From Fibrobacter sp. UWB10 (GTDB lineage: Bacteria > Fibrobacterota > Fibrobacteria > Fibrobacterales > Fibrobacteraceae), in the NCBI RefSeq assembly GCF_900182935.1, contig NZ_FXUE01000006.1:124001-188000 (forward strand): 64,000 bases of DNA. The letters run 5' to 3'. Below are positions 42,949 through 51,237 of the stretch, one piece after another (the stretch's first letter is position 1; every line of letters begins with the position of its first letter). The translations under genes were made by a program, and so were the position numbers. The notes beneath the pieces were generated by a model that ran no database searches, was not told the DNA's origin, and saw nothing but the letters and a program-made list of their open reading frames with translations.

Positions 42949-44460
42949 ATGAAAGCAAAATATTTGGCAATTCTCTTGATGAATGTGGGGCTCTTTGCGG
43001 CTACCCCTAACTTCGATATGGTGGGGTATGCCACTTTGGAAGGGGGCACTACCGGCGGTAACGGGGGCAAGGTTGTGGAAGTCTCCAACTTTGCAGAATT
43101 TAAACAGTACGCCGAAGATTTGGAAACTCCTTACGTCATTATCGTGAAGGGTGAAATCAATACCGGTATCAAGACGTTTATCGATGAAAATGGCCATGTG
43201 GCCTCTTCGGGTACGGCAACGACTTATGGCGAATTGGTCTTGGTCGGCAATAACAAGACGATCATCGGTAAAGGCGAATCGGCGTTCCTTAATCGAGTGG
43301 GCCTGATGATTCAGAATAAACATAACATCATCATTCGTAACATCAAGTTCACCATGAGCGATGTTCCCATTAGCAAGACCGACGAAAACAAGGTGATCGC
43401 TTTCCGCAATGGGGCAGAAGTTGTCCTCAATGACCCGGACTGCATCGCGATTTCTGCGGACTCTGCTGCCACTAACTGGGCTGACAAGAATAAGCAGGGA
43501 AGCCATAACATTTGGATCGATCACTGCGAATTCTATAATGCCTACACCAGCAACAAGGACCGCTACGATGGTCTGCTGGATGCCAAGAACAACATTTACA
43601 ATGCGACTTTTAGCTGGAATTATTTCCACAACCATCATAAGGGAAGCCTCATTGGCAATAGCAACGGAGATAGTCTTCGTCATGAAATAACTATCCACCA
43701 TAACTTTTATAAGGACCTGGATGCGCGTACTCCCATGATGCGCCATACTAAAATTCACCTTTATAACAACTATGTTCTCGGTCAGGGAACCGGCAACGGC
43801 CCGAATGTTCGCTATGGTTCTGACGACTACTTTGAAAATAATCACTATGCGGGCCTCAGCAAGGCGATTTTCGCTGGCGATGATGGCGTGGCTACCATTG
43901 TTGGAAACTATTACGAAGGCTGCGCCAACTTCCAGAGTAGTGGCTGTAACAGCAAAAAAATGAAGATTTCCGTAAATCCCGGTACTTCGCTTACTTCCAA
44001 GGATACCGCATGGGTCACTTACGATACGGAAATCCCTAAGGGAACTTTCAATCCCAAGAGCGTCTACAGCTATAGTGCAGATCCCGTAGGCGATGTGAAG
44101 GGCTTGGTGACAAATTATTCTGGCATTGGTAAAATTGATATCAGCGAATATGAAAAAGGAACGAAAATCGACCCGGTGATTGTTAGCTCAAGTTCTGTCG
44201 CCGAAGTAAGTTCTAGTAGCGTTACGAGTTCTTCAAGTAGCTCCGAAAACACAACGCGGTTGATTGCAACCGATGTCGAGTTCACCATTTCGCCTATGAC
44301 CAAGGTGCAAATTTTCTCCTTGACAGGAAAACTGATCAAGCAGGGCTTTTACAGCGAATGGGAACAATTGAAGTCTAGCCTCCCGCAAGGCCACTACATT
44401 GTGCGAGGGCTTCACCAAACATTAATATTCCAGTCCCGAAGAAAATGCTCTCGTCTTTAA
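42949..44460 (+). CDS. Secreted PL1-family pectate lyase
   Basis: The 503-residue product has a signal peptide (MKAKYLAILLMNVGLFA) and the classic extracellular pectate lyase core: NFDMVGYATLEGGTTGGNGG, NNKTIIGKGESAFL, NIIIRNIKFTMSD, IWIDHCEFYNAYTSNKDRYD, GLLDAKNNIYNATFSWNYF, HNHHKGSLIGNSNGD, ITIHHNFYKDLDARTPMMRH. The conserved Asp residues around WIDHCEF and DGLLD bind calcium, and the Arg of DARTPMMRH fits the catalytic base region. A serine linker follows (SSSSVAEVSSSSV), then a truncated-looking sorting domain (VQIFSLTGKLIKQGF). The last 20 residues look less conserved than in paralogues, and another frame encodes VPKKMLSSLR before a stop, so a small frameshift is possible. Ribosome site AGAGGTGG. 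Confidence 0.9.
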   Translation: MKAKYLAILLMNVGLFAATPNFDMVGYATLEGGTTGGNGGKVVEVSNFAEFKQYAEDLETPYVIIVKGEINTGIKTFIDENGHVASSGTATTYGELVLVGNNKTIIGKGESAFLNRVGLMIQNKHNIIIRNIKFTMSDVPISKTDENKVIAFRNGAEVVLNDPDCIAISADSAATNWADKNKQGSHNIWIDHCEFYNAYTSNKDRYDGLLDAKNNIYNATFSWNYFHNHHKGSLIGNSNGDSLRHEITIHHNFYKDLDARTPMMRHTKIHLYNNYVLGQGTGNGPNVRYGSDDYFENNHYAGLSKAIFAGDDGVATIVGNYYEGCANFQSSGCNSKKMKISVNPGTSLTSKDTAWVTYDTEIPKGTFNPKSVYSYSADPVGDVKGLVTNYSGIGKIDISEYEKGTKIDPVIVSSSSVAEVSSSSVTSSSSSSENTTRLIATDVEFTISPMTKVQIFSLTGKLIKQGFYSEWEQLKSSLPQGHYIVRGLHQTLIFQSRRKCSRL

Positions 44461-44475
44461 GGTAGTGGAGCAATC

Positions 44476-44540
44476 GTTGTCTGTAGACAACACGTAAACA
44501 AAGTTTTCGACACTCCTTAGCTTGCTAGGGAGTATTTTTT
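44476..44540 (+). promoter_or_regulatory. Leader element B: inverted repeat plus terminator-like hairpin
   Basis: Perfect GTTGTC-TGTA-GACAAC (44476-44491), then ACTCCTTAGC/GCTAGGGAGT hairpin (about 44512-44533) and TATTTTTTAT. It begins 16 bp after the upstream stop and ends about 28 bp before the downstream ATG, leaving no room for an independent promoter between hairpin and start. Confidence 0.6.
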
Positions 44541-44567
44541 ATGTCAGCATAAAAGTTGGAGTGTGTT

Positions 44568-46538
44568 ATGCGAAAAAGTTGTTTGGGATTGATTCCGGGC
44601 GCCGTTTTGTCGGCTGCCCTAGGTGTTCACACATACGCGGCGTCGGGTGATGCTTACACATGGCCCGGTTACCGCAGCGACCTGGATTACGACACAAAGT
44701 CTAATCTGGGCGACATTCAGCCGCCGACCAAGTTCAATAACAATTGTTCGGGCGTTACCGGAAAGAAGGCCGGTAAATGGTGGGCGTTTTATTGGGGCAA
44801 GGATCGCGACAGCCGCATTACCGACGTGACGATTGATTCGATCCTCAAGAAGTACGATACCGATTTCGAGTACCTGTACAATGAGATGGGATGGGCGCCG
44901 GATGCCCAGGCGCAAGAAGGCCAATACAGTGCCGTTTATTACTATGGCTCGGGCACTTGCGCAGGTGGTGCGAAGGAAGATACTACGGGTGGTTGGCAGA
45001 CATGGGTGGCAGGCTACACGGCGGTGGCGGCTTCGTTCTATCCGCTCTACAGTTTTAACACGAGTTGCCCCTACCGCGATCGCGTGGCACAGATGGATGC
45101 GATGATTCACGAGGGAATCCACTCGATGACGAACGGCTACCCTGGCGCAAAGGATGCGCACTGGTTCCAGGAAGCGGGTAACACCTGGATTCAGCAGGAT
45201 ATGTTCAGCCACCGCGATGGTGTATACAGCGGTATGGGATTTCTGAATGCGGCGACGGTTATTGCGCCGTTTATGCCTATTGAAACCTATTCGGGCTGGC
45301 TGATTGACGGCACTTTCGGTGGCCCTGGTGGCGGCGCCGATGGCGGTGGCGTGACCGGTAAGAATCAGCGTTACCTGCTGGGTGGCTCGCAGTATAGTAA
45401 CATCTTCCCGACGTTTATCGGAACGTGGATCGGTACGGGGGCTGTTCGCTGGATTTACGGAAACGCTTACGGTAAGACCAAATACCTGCTCGAGACCTAC
45501 GGCCTCGACAAGGGGCTGGGCGATGCGGGCGTGCGCAGGCTCATTACCGAATTCCGCGCAAGGCTTGCGATGCTCGACATGAAAAAATGGTCCGGCGAAA
45601 TCAGGAACCTGCTGAATCAGCATTTCGGAAGCGACACCTACTGGGAACAGGACATGTGGGACAACAACAGGAAAAGCTACACCTGGACCATGACGCCTTA
45701 CCAGACGGTTTCTGAAAACGGTGGTTACCTGGTTCCGGATCAGGAAACGACTCCGGGCTGGTCGGGCTCGAACGTGGTTCCGCTGAAAGTGCAAAACGGC
45801 GCAAAAGAAGTCACTGTGAGCTTCTACCCGAACGGCGCAAATTCCAACAACACGAATATGAACTTCTTGCTGTGCTACCGCGCGACCGATGGCACGCCTG
45901 TATACAGCGAACCCATTACGGGCGAGGGCTCTGCAACGCTTCGCCTGGACAAGACGCCTTCTTCGACAAACGGCACGCAGATGGTTTTCGCGGTCATCGT
46001 GAATACGGATTATCAGTACACCGGCAACACGGGGATTCGCAAGCTGCATTACGATTATAAGTTGAAACTGGAAACGGGCGTAAGTGGCGCGGGTGCAGCA
46101 AACGTCAAGTATTACAACGACTTTAAACTGGATTACAAGTGGCCCGAAATCGGCGAAACCCCGGTTGCGTCCAGTAGTTCTGTAGCATCGAGTAGTTCTA
46201 TCGCTCCCGCAAGTTCCAGCAGCGCGGAGCCGACTTCTTCGAGTAGCGAAACGTCGACGGCAATTGCTTTTGAACCGTTGAACGTGCCTTCGCATATCAA
46301 TGTCAAATTTAAACGTGGAATTGTAACGGTTGACTACGTTTTACCGCAGCGTGAAAATGTGATGGTTAGCTTGTTTACGGGATTTGGTGCTTTAATTGCC
46401 CAAGAAATGGTTGGCGTGCAGAATGCCGGTGCGCATACGCATTCTTTTGACCTAAGTCAAATGCCGGCGGGATCCTATATCGTGAAGGTGACAACCGGCG
46501 GCTACCGCGAAGCGAAATCAATAAACATTTTCCGATAA
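44568..46538 (+). CDS. Secreted putative zinc metallopeptidase (HEGIH...E), unknown family
   Basis: Start chosen at ATG 44568 (GGAG at 7-bp spacing, signal peptide MRKSCLGLIPGAVLSAALGV); 656 residues. The motif AMIHEGIHSMTNGYPGAKD contains HEGIH (181-185), and Glu202 in HWFQEAGNTW lies 17 residues further on, which fits a gluzincin-type HExxH...E zinc site. A Gly-rich stretch (GGPGGGADGGGVTGK) and aromatic-rich segments follow. After about residue 390 there is a beta-sandwich that may bind substrate. Then come a serine linker (nt 46170-46250) and a sorting-type domain (FGALIAQEMVG to SYIVKVTTGG). I do not recognise the family; DUF6055-like secreted peptidases are a possibility. Its position after the pectate lyases suggests processing of wall protein or of co-secreted enzymes. 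Confidence 0.72.
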   Translation: MRKSCLGLIPGAVLSAALGVHTYAASGDAYTWPGYRSDLDYDTKSNLGDIQPPTKFNNNCSGVTGKKAGKWWAFYWGKDRDSRITDVTIDSILKKYDTDFEYLYNEMGWAPDAQAQEGQYSAVYYYGSGTCAGGAKEDTTGGWQTWVAGYTAVAASFYPLYSFNTSCPYRDRVAQMDAMIHEGIHSMTNGYPGAKDAHWFQEAGNTWIQQDMFSHRDGVYSGMGFLNAATVIAPFMPIETYSGWLIDGTFGGPGGGADGGGVTGKNQRYLLGGSQYSNIFPTFIGTWIGTGAVRWIYGNAYGKTKYLLETYGLDKGLGDAGVRRLITEFRARLAMLDMKKWSGEIRNLLNQHFGSDTYWEQDMWDNNRKSYTWTMTPYQTVSENGGYLVPDQETTPGWSGSNVVPLKVQNGAKEVTVSFYPNGANSNNTNMNFLLCYRATDGTPVYSEPITGEGSATLRLDKTPSSTNGTQMVFAVIVNTDYQYTGNTGIRKLHYDYKLKLETGVSGAGAANVKYYNDFKLDYKWPEIGETPVASSSSVASSSSIAPASSSSAEPTSSSSETSTAIAFEPLNVPSHINVKFKRGIVTVDYVLPQRENVMVSLFTGFGALIAQEMVGVQNAGAHTHSFDLSQMPAGSYIVKVTTGGYREAKSINIFR

Positions 46539-46556
46539 ATCGATGATACCAAACAA

Positions 46557-46586
46557 AGGCGCCCCGGCGAATGCCGGGACGCTTTT
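46557..46586. terminator. Intrinsic terminator, likely bidirectional
   Basis: GCGCCCCGGC, loop GAAT, GCCGGGACGC, then TTTTT. The lead-in ACCAAACAAAGGCG and the loop are the same as at 38722 while stem bases differ. It separates the convergent metallopeptidase and phosphatase genes. Confidence 0.8.
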
Positions 46587-46608
46587 TGCTGTGGCTTGGG
46601 GAAATTTT

Positions 46609-47673
46609 CTATTTGGTGTAAATCTTGTGCTCTGCCATATAGATGGCCAGAAAGTCTATGACGCCGGAATCGGCGCCTTTTACAGGAATATAGCGCAGGT
46701 TGTTTTGCGCATCGGCAATAACGGCTAGCCCCGCGATGAAGTTAATCCAATGGTAATCCTCGTGATACTTGAGGGCGACCTTTTTCTGCGAACCGAAAAC
46801 GGCAAGCGGCATCACGAAGATGTCGTGCGACACCATGATGGTGACGCGTTTCCATCTGGATAAATTTTTCAGGATGACCGTTTGCATAAATTCCTGCGCA
46901 CGGGGCTCCATTTCGTAAAATGTTTCTGGGTATCCGCCTTCGTATGCCCAGCGAGCCATCAGTTCTATTGAACTGCCTTTTAGACCGAGCGCGGTCGCTT
47001 GCTTTGCGAGAGAATCGGCCGAAATTTTTAGGAACCAATTGCCAGTAATGTCGTAATTCGTGATGAGTTTCGGGGACGTCGCTTCGCCGCGTCCTTTCGA
47101 GATTTGGTTTGCGGTTTCGTTCGTGCGCACGAATCCCGAAGTGACGTACGAGAATTCCTCTTCACTCTTGAGTGTTGCTCCTAGATCCTGTGCCATCTGG
47201 ATTCCGTTTGCGGTGAGTTCGGTTTCCAAAGCCACGTCATCTTCACGTTCGGAATGGCGGATGATAAAAACCGCCTTTTCGTCGGGGGCGAGGCTCTTGT
47301 AGACGTCGGCGACGGTAGCGAATCCGTCTTTGTCCAAAACGATTTCCGGAGAGGTATCCATGATTGCGGACGAAGAAGATTCCTCAATCGAGGAGGAACT
47401 GCTGACTTGCAGTTCTGCTGAAGATGATAGGGCGTGCGGAATTTGCTCGCTTGAAGAGGATGCCGGAATGGCCGAGGATGACATTGCCAAAGAAGGCATT
47501 GTCGAAGACGACCATTCCGGGGAATCTTGCTCGGACGACGGCACGGGTATCCAGGAGTGATTGGAGGTTTTGTCGGACGAGCTTGATTCAATATCGGGAC
47601 TAGATACTTTGTCATTGCATGCCGTGAGTGCTGCAATGCATGCGGTGGCAAAGATGAAAATGTACGTGCGCAT
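46609..47673 (-). CDS. Histidine-phosphatase-fold lipoprotein
   Basis: ATG 47673 overlaps the TAA of the upstream SUMF1-domain gene (TAATG), so the two are translationally coupled. The 354-residue product has lipobox LTAC (Cys19), then a long Ser/Pro-rich spacer (SSSSSEQ, SSSSSIEESSSS) to about residue 115. The catalytic part has the branch-1 motif VFIIRHSERED (RHS in place of the common RHG), the branch-1 helix LTANGIQMAQDLG, FVRTNETA (the Arg-x-x-x-TA element) and a second His in TIMVSHDIFVMPL. Family members hydrolyse phosphomonoesters using a phosphohistidine. With an envelope anchor it should act outside the inner membrane; substrate is unknown. Confidence 0.82.
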   Translation of the reverse strand: MRTYIFIFATACIAALTACNDKVSSPDIESSSSDKTSNHSWIPVPSSEQDSPEWSSSTMPSLAMSSSAIPASSSSEQIPHALSSSAELQVSSSSSIEESSSSAIMDTSPEIVLDKDGFATVADVYKSLAPDEKAVFIIRHSEREDDVALETELTANGIQMAQDLGATLKSEEEFSYVTSGFVRTNETANQISKGRGEATSPKLITNYDITGNWFLKISADSLAKQATALGLKGSSIELMARWAYEGGYPETFYEMEPRAQEFMQTVILKNLSRWKRVTIMVSHDIFVMPLAVFGSQKKVALKYHEDYHWINFIAGLAVIADAQNNLRYIPVKGADSGVIDFLAIYMAEHKIYTK

Positions 47674-49586
47674 TATGACCCCCACTGGTAATCACCAGCT
47701 TCATAAACGGGGTTTTCTCCGTTGAAGCCGCGGGGACGCTTGATTTTGTCATCGTAAAGGGTCTTGTTGAATATGCGGAAGTCGCCTCGTTCATAACTTT
47801 GGAATGAAATGTGGCAGAAAATGGGGCCTGCAGGCATATATTCGCTGTAGCTCATGGTGCGTTCGCCAGCGGTGTAGAGGTAGTTGAAGTATTTCCCGTT
47901 CAGCACGATGTGTAGCCCGATGTTGCCCACAGTGAACCAGCGGCCCTTTGCGAGGATATTCTCGTGATGCGTGTCGTCGTAATCCATCACTACGAATTCG
48001 GCGTCCCCATTCTTGTCGAGGTGGAATCGGTATTTGTGGTTGCCGCCACAGCAACGCCCGTCAAAGAACCAGGTGTATCCACTTGCGGCAGCAATACGCG
48101 GGTCGCGTACGCTTGTATCGGGGTGGGCGAGTTGTTCGTCTGTCACGAGACGCTCGGGTTCTACGGCGGCAATCAACTGTTCCAGTGTTTTCGGGTTGCT
48201 TACGGTCGTAAGGCTTACCTTGTTCTTAGCTTCGCTTGCAGCACGGCGGTACAGTCGGTAAGGAATGCCGTCGTCACTAATCATGGTGAGTTCATCTTGG
48301 CTGAACACGTAGTAGGCGTACGTTTTGGTTCCGGTTTTGGTGACCACGTTGAAGCTGCGGTTGTTGAGCGTGTACCATTGGCCGGAAACGTTCGGGAATC
48401 CTGAAACCGCCGCAATTCCGTCTTCGCCGATGATAACGGTATAGTCGTCGCTGATCCAGGCTTCGTCTGCTGCGGTAATGAGGCGGCAGTCGCGGTTTTT
48501 GTCTCCGGCACAAACCGCGTCGCTCGGGTTCGCCGCTTCGCAGGCGCTGATCATTCCCGGCGGAAGTTCGGTAGAGGCCCCTAGCCTAAATCCCATGTCG
48601 GCGGCGCCATCGCGGCTACGGATGGCCCGGCGGCTCACCCGAGCGAATTCGGCGGGCTCGCCGTAACTGCCGCCACGTCGCGTCTTGTTGCCAGAACCCG
48701 TGAGCTGAACCGGGTTGACTTTATCGCCTGCAGTATAACCCACGAGCCAGTCGTACACCCATTCCCAGGAATTGCCACTCATGTCGTAAAGCCCGAGCTT
48801 GTTCGGCTTCTTGCTGGCGACGTCGTGTGCCTTGCCACCGCTGTTTTCGGAATACCAGGCGACATCGTCAATGGCGTTGCCTCCTGAGAATTTGAAGCTG
48901 TCGGCAATCCCATCCTTACCTCCGCGAGCAGCAAATTCCCATTCGGCATCGGTAAGCAGGCGGTATTGCCTGCCTGTCAATTGCCCTAATTTACAAGCAA
49001 AATTATTCGCATCAAACCAGCTTACACCTATTTTGGGGGCGTTTCCTGATTCCCAAGCGTTTTTCTTGCCGCCCATGACGGCGTTCCATTGGCTGACTGT
49101 GACTTCGGTTTTGGCGGCAAAGTAGTCGCTGACGGTTACCTTGTGCGCGGGTGTCTCGTAAATTTTGTCTTGTTCGGCGCAGTTGTCGCACCCGCGTGTG
49201 TACGAACCTCCCGGAACATGAACCATGTCAAATAAGACGCCGTTTACAGTGTCGGAAAAATTTGCAGGTGCAATATATGAAAATCCTGTTCCGCTTGATG
49301 AAACTGGGGGGACAGCAAGTTCACCAGACGAGGAGGAGCTAATAAATAAAACGTCCGATGAACTTGTTGCAGTGAGTCCGCTCGAAGAATGGGTGTCGCC
49401 TGCGCTGAAAGCGGTTTCGGAACTGATTCCCTGAAGAGAATCAGCGTTTGACGAATCCGGAAAATTCGTTGCTGAGGAATCGCCCTCGGTGGGGGGAGTT
49501 AACCCACTTTCGGGCGATTCCGAGCAACCTCCAAACATCCCGGCGATAAAAGTAACCGCTATAACACCCGAGGAAAACTTGTGCAT
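47673..49586 (-). CDS. SUMF1 (formylglycine-generating-enzyme-like) domain lipoprotein
   Basis: Start chosen at ATG 49586 so that the signal peptide (MHKFSSGVIAVTFIAGMF) leads into lipobox FGGC (Cys about 21); 637 residues. A Ser-rich spacer with SSSSS runs to about residue 110. Then comes a SUMF1/FGE-sulfatase domain: MVHVPGGSYTRGC, YFAAKTEVTVSQWNAVMG, YRLLTDAEWEFAARGG, GLYDMSGNSWEWVYDW, TRRGGSYGE and MGFRLG. Many bacterial members of this fold are binding or maturation proteins rather than true formylglycine enzymes, and no sulfatase is nearby. The last 250 residues are unfamiliar (WYTLNNRSFNVVTKTG, WFFDGRCCGGNHKYRFHLDK). It is coupled to the histidine-phosphatase lipoprotein. A palindrome (49670) lies about 85-100 bp upstream. 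Confidence 0.82.
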   Translation of the reverse strand: MHKFSSGVIAVTFIAGMFGGCSESPESGLTPPTEGDSSATNFPDSSNADSLQGISSETAFSAGDTHSSSGLTATSSSDVLFISSSSSGELAVPPVSSSGTGFSYIAPANFSDTVNGVLFDMVHVPGGSYTRGCDNCAEQDKIYETPAHKVTVSDYFAAKTEVTVSQWNAVMGGKKNAWESGNAPKIGVSWFDANNFACKLGQLTGRQYRLLTDAEWEFAARGGKDGIADSFKFSGGNAIDDVAWYSENSGGKAHDVASKKPNKLGLYDMSGNSWEWVYDWLVGYTAGDKVNPVQLTGSGNKTRRGGSYGEPAEFARVSRRAIRSRDGAADMGFRLGASTELPPGMISACEAANPSDAVCAGDKNRDCRLITAADEAWISDDYTVIIGEDGIAAVSGFPNVSGQWYTLNNRSFNVVTKTGTKTYAYYVFSQDELTMISDDGIPYRLYRRAASEAKNKVSLTTVSNPKTLEQLIAAVEPERLVTDEQLAHPDTSVRDPRIAAASGYTWFFDGRCCGGNHKYRFHLDKNGDAEFVVMDYDDTHHENILAKGRWFTVGNIGLHIVLNGKYFNYLYTAGERTMSYSEYMPAGPIFCHISFQSYERGDFRIFNKTLYDDKIKRPRGFNGENPVYEAGDYQWGS

Positions 49587-49669
49587 ACGCACCCCCATCG
49601 AGTCTACATCCTTAACCGGTTTTAATATAAACTTAAACTAAAAGGAAAAGGCGTTATTTATTCTTTTAC

Positions 49670-49689
49670 TGTGGACAATTGTGTCAACA
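49670..49689. promoter_or_regulatory. Palindromic operator candidate, site 2
   Basis: TGTGGACA-ATTG-TGTCAACA (7 of 8 pairs), with flank ATTCTTTTAC like site 1. It lies 84-103 bp upstream of the SUMF1 lipoprotein start. Confidence 0.65.
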
Positions 49690-49705
49690 CCAATGTTTGC
49701 GTTTC

Positions 49706-49738
49706 AAAAAAAAGAAGCACTCCGTTCGGGGTGCCTCT
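49706..49738 (-). terminator. Intrinsic terminator of the SGNH hydrolase gene
   Basis: On the minus strand: GCACCCCG/CGGAGTGC stem with one mismatch, followed by CTTCTTTTTTTT. It lies just after the stop of the gene ending at 49766. Confidence 0.75.
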
Positions 49739-49765
49739 TTGTTTGGTTTAGGAAGTTTTGCTCTT

Positions 49766-51130
49766 TTACTTTGCCCGTACGATACTTGTCTGCACCGCAT
49801 TTTTGCCACGGATAATGACTATGTACTGCCCCGTCGGGATGTTTTCAAATTGTACCTGTCCGTAATTCTTAGAAAGGGCCTTTTGAGAAATGAGTTGCCC
49901 CGTTGCAGAAACAAGGGTTACGGAGGTTGCATTTAGTAAGTTGCCCTCAACGAAAATACTCTTCCCTTGCGCGTAAATTCGGGGGACCATAAACGTACTT
50001 GTCGCCTTTAAAGTCGTGGAGGAGTCTGGCGTTTTGGCGGCGGTGTCACCTACAGCGTATAAGGGCGCCAGTGCTTCTGCCCACAAGTGGTGCATGGCTT
50101 GACCGCCCTTGGTTTCGGCATTCGGGTGTACACCGTCGCTCGCCAACAATTCGGGATGTTCCTTAAAGTAACTGTAGAAATCAGGACCCTGCGGCAGGTC
50201 GTTATTTTCGACGAGTTTGTCTACGGCTTTCAAGAATGCCGGATTGATTTGCCAGCCCGCCTTTGCGGAATCGGTCGCGATAATCCGTGCAATCACGGGC
50301 GTGATTCCGTGAGCCTTTGCAGAGTCGATAATCGTCTGCATGTTGCTCACGTAGGTGTTCAGGTTCCAATCGCCACCGCCCCAGGCATCGTTGGTACCCA
50401 TTTCGATTGCCCAGAATTTGACGTTGCCAGCGTATTCCAGATATTCGTTCAGGTGTTCCACGACTTCGGTGCTGTTGATGCAGCCAATGCCACCGCGCAA
50501 CATGGCGGGCGTGTATTCCGGGAACTTTGCATGAATGAGCTGCGCCGTGGTGGAATCGGTATCCTGTTGCTTGATTCCCATCTGACTGATGCTTGTGCCC
50601 ATAAAGAACCAGGTGTCGGTTCCGCCTGCGCTCATGTCGAAGGCTTCAATTTCAAGAATTTTGCCCACATCGCCTTCGCTTGCGATCTTGAACCAGGATT
50701 TGCCCGCAAAGTCGATGGTTACGCCACGTGCCATCACGGGGTTGTTCTGGATGGTGGCGGCCACTTCCCAGTCTCCGTCGGTACCGTCGGTGGAATTCGC
50801 CGAAGTCAAAATCTTGAAATTCGAGAGTGCGACTCCCGAGTGCCCGCAACCGCTCGTGAAATCGGTCGCCCAAGCACAATCGCCGAACGATTCCCAGTTG
50901 ATCAAGAGCTTTTGGGGGCCTTCGCCCACGTTCAACGCGATTTCCTTGGCGCTGCTACTCTTCCAGTTGGTCAAGTAACCATCCGTCAGGTAATCTGTCG
51001 TTGTGGCTCCTGTATGAGCCGGCAAACCGCCAGAAACCAACTTGTTCGGGGTAATCCCGTAAGAGGCGCACATTCCGCATAACAAAAAAGCTGCGGTTGT
51101 GTTCGCCTTTTTTAAAGTAAAACAACCCAT
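49766..51130 (-). CDS. Secreted SGNH/GDSL-like esterase with N-terminal binding module
   Basis: ATG 51130 follows TTGGAGTG; 454 residues with a signal peptide (cleavage near SYG/ITPNK). Residues about 27-168 form a discoidin/CBM-like beta-sandwich (LVSGGLPAHTGATTTDYLTD to KILEIEAFDM). The hydrolase part shows FFMGTSISQMG with the nucleophile Ser in block I (GTS for GDS), GGIG in block II, EMGTNDAWGGGD (block III GxND) and SDGVHPN (block V DxxH). SGNH esterases near such enzymes typically remove acetyl groups from pectin or hemicellulose. A sorting-type domain (ATSVTLVSATGQLISQKAL) ends the protein. A broken copy of the N-terminal module lies at 29171-29333. The upstream neighbour on the same strand is the GH26 gene. 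Confidence 0.85.
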   Translation of the reverse strand: MGCFTLKKANTTAAFLLCGMCASYGITPNKLVSGGLPAHTGATTTDYLTDGYLTNWKSSSAKEIALNVGEGPQKLLINWESFGDCAWATDFTSGCGHSGVALSNFKILTSANSTDGTDGDWEVAATIQNNPVMARGVTIDFAGKSWFKIASEGDVGKILEIEAFDMSAGGTDTWFFMGTSISQMGIKQQDTDSTTAQLIHAKFPEYTPAMLRGGIGCINSTEVVEHLNEYLEYAGNVKFWAIEMGTNDAWGGGDWNLNTYVSNMQTIIDSAKAHGITPVIARIIATDSAKAGWQINPAFLKAVDKLVENNDLPQGPDFYSYFKEHPELLASDGVHPNAETKGGQAMHHLWAEALAPLYAVGDTAAKTPDSSTTLKATSTFMVPRIYAQGKSIFVEGNLLNATSVTLVSATGQLISQKALSKNYGQVQFENIPTGQYIVIIRGKNAVQTSIVRAK

Positions 51131-51237
51131 AAACACTCCAATTCAAAAAAGCGACGCTCCAAAAATAAACTCCAACCCCCGTTGTGTATTCATTTTTTTC
51201 GCGTCGCCTGTAAAATTCGTTGAAACCGACTCAATAG

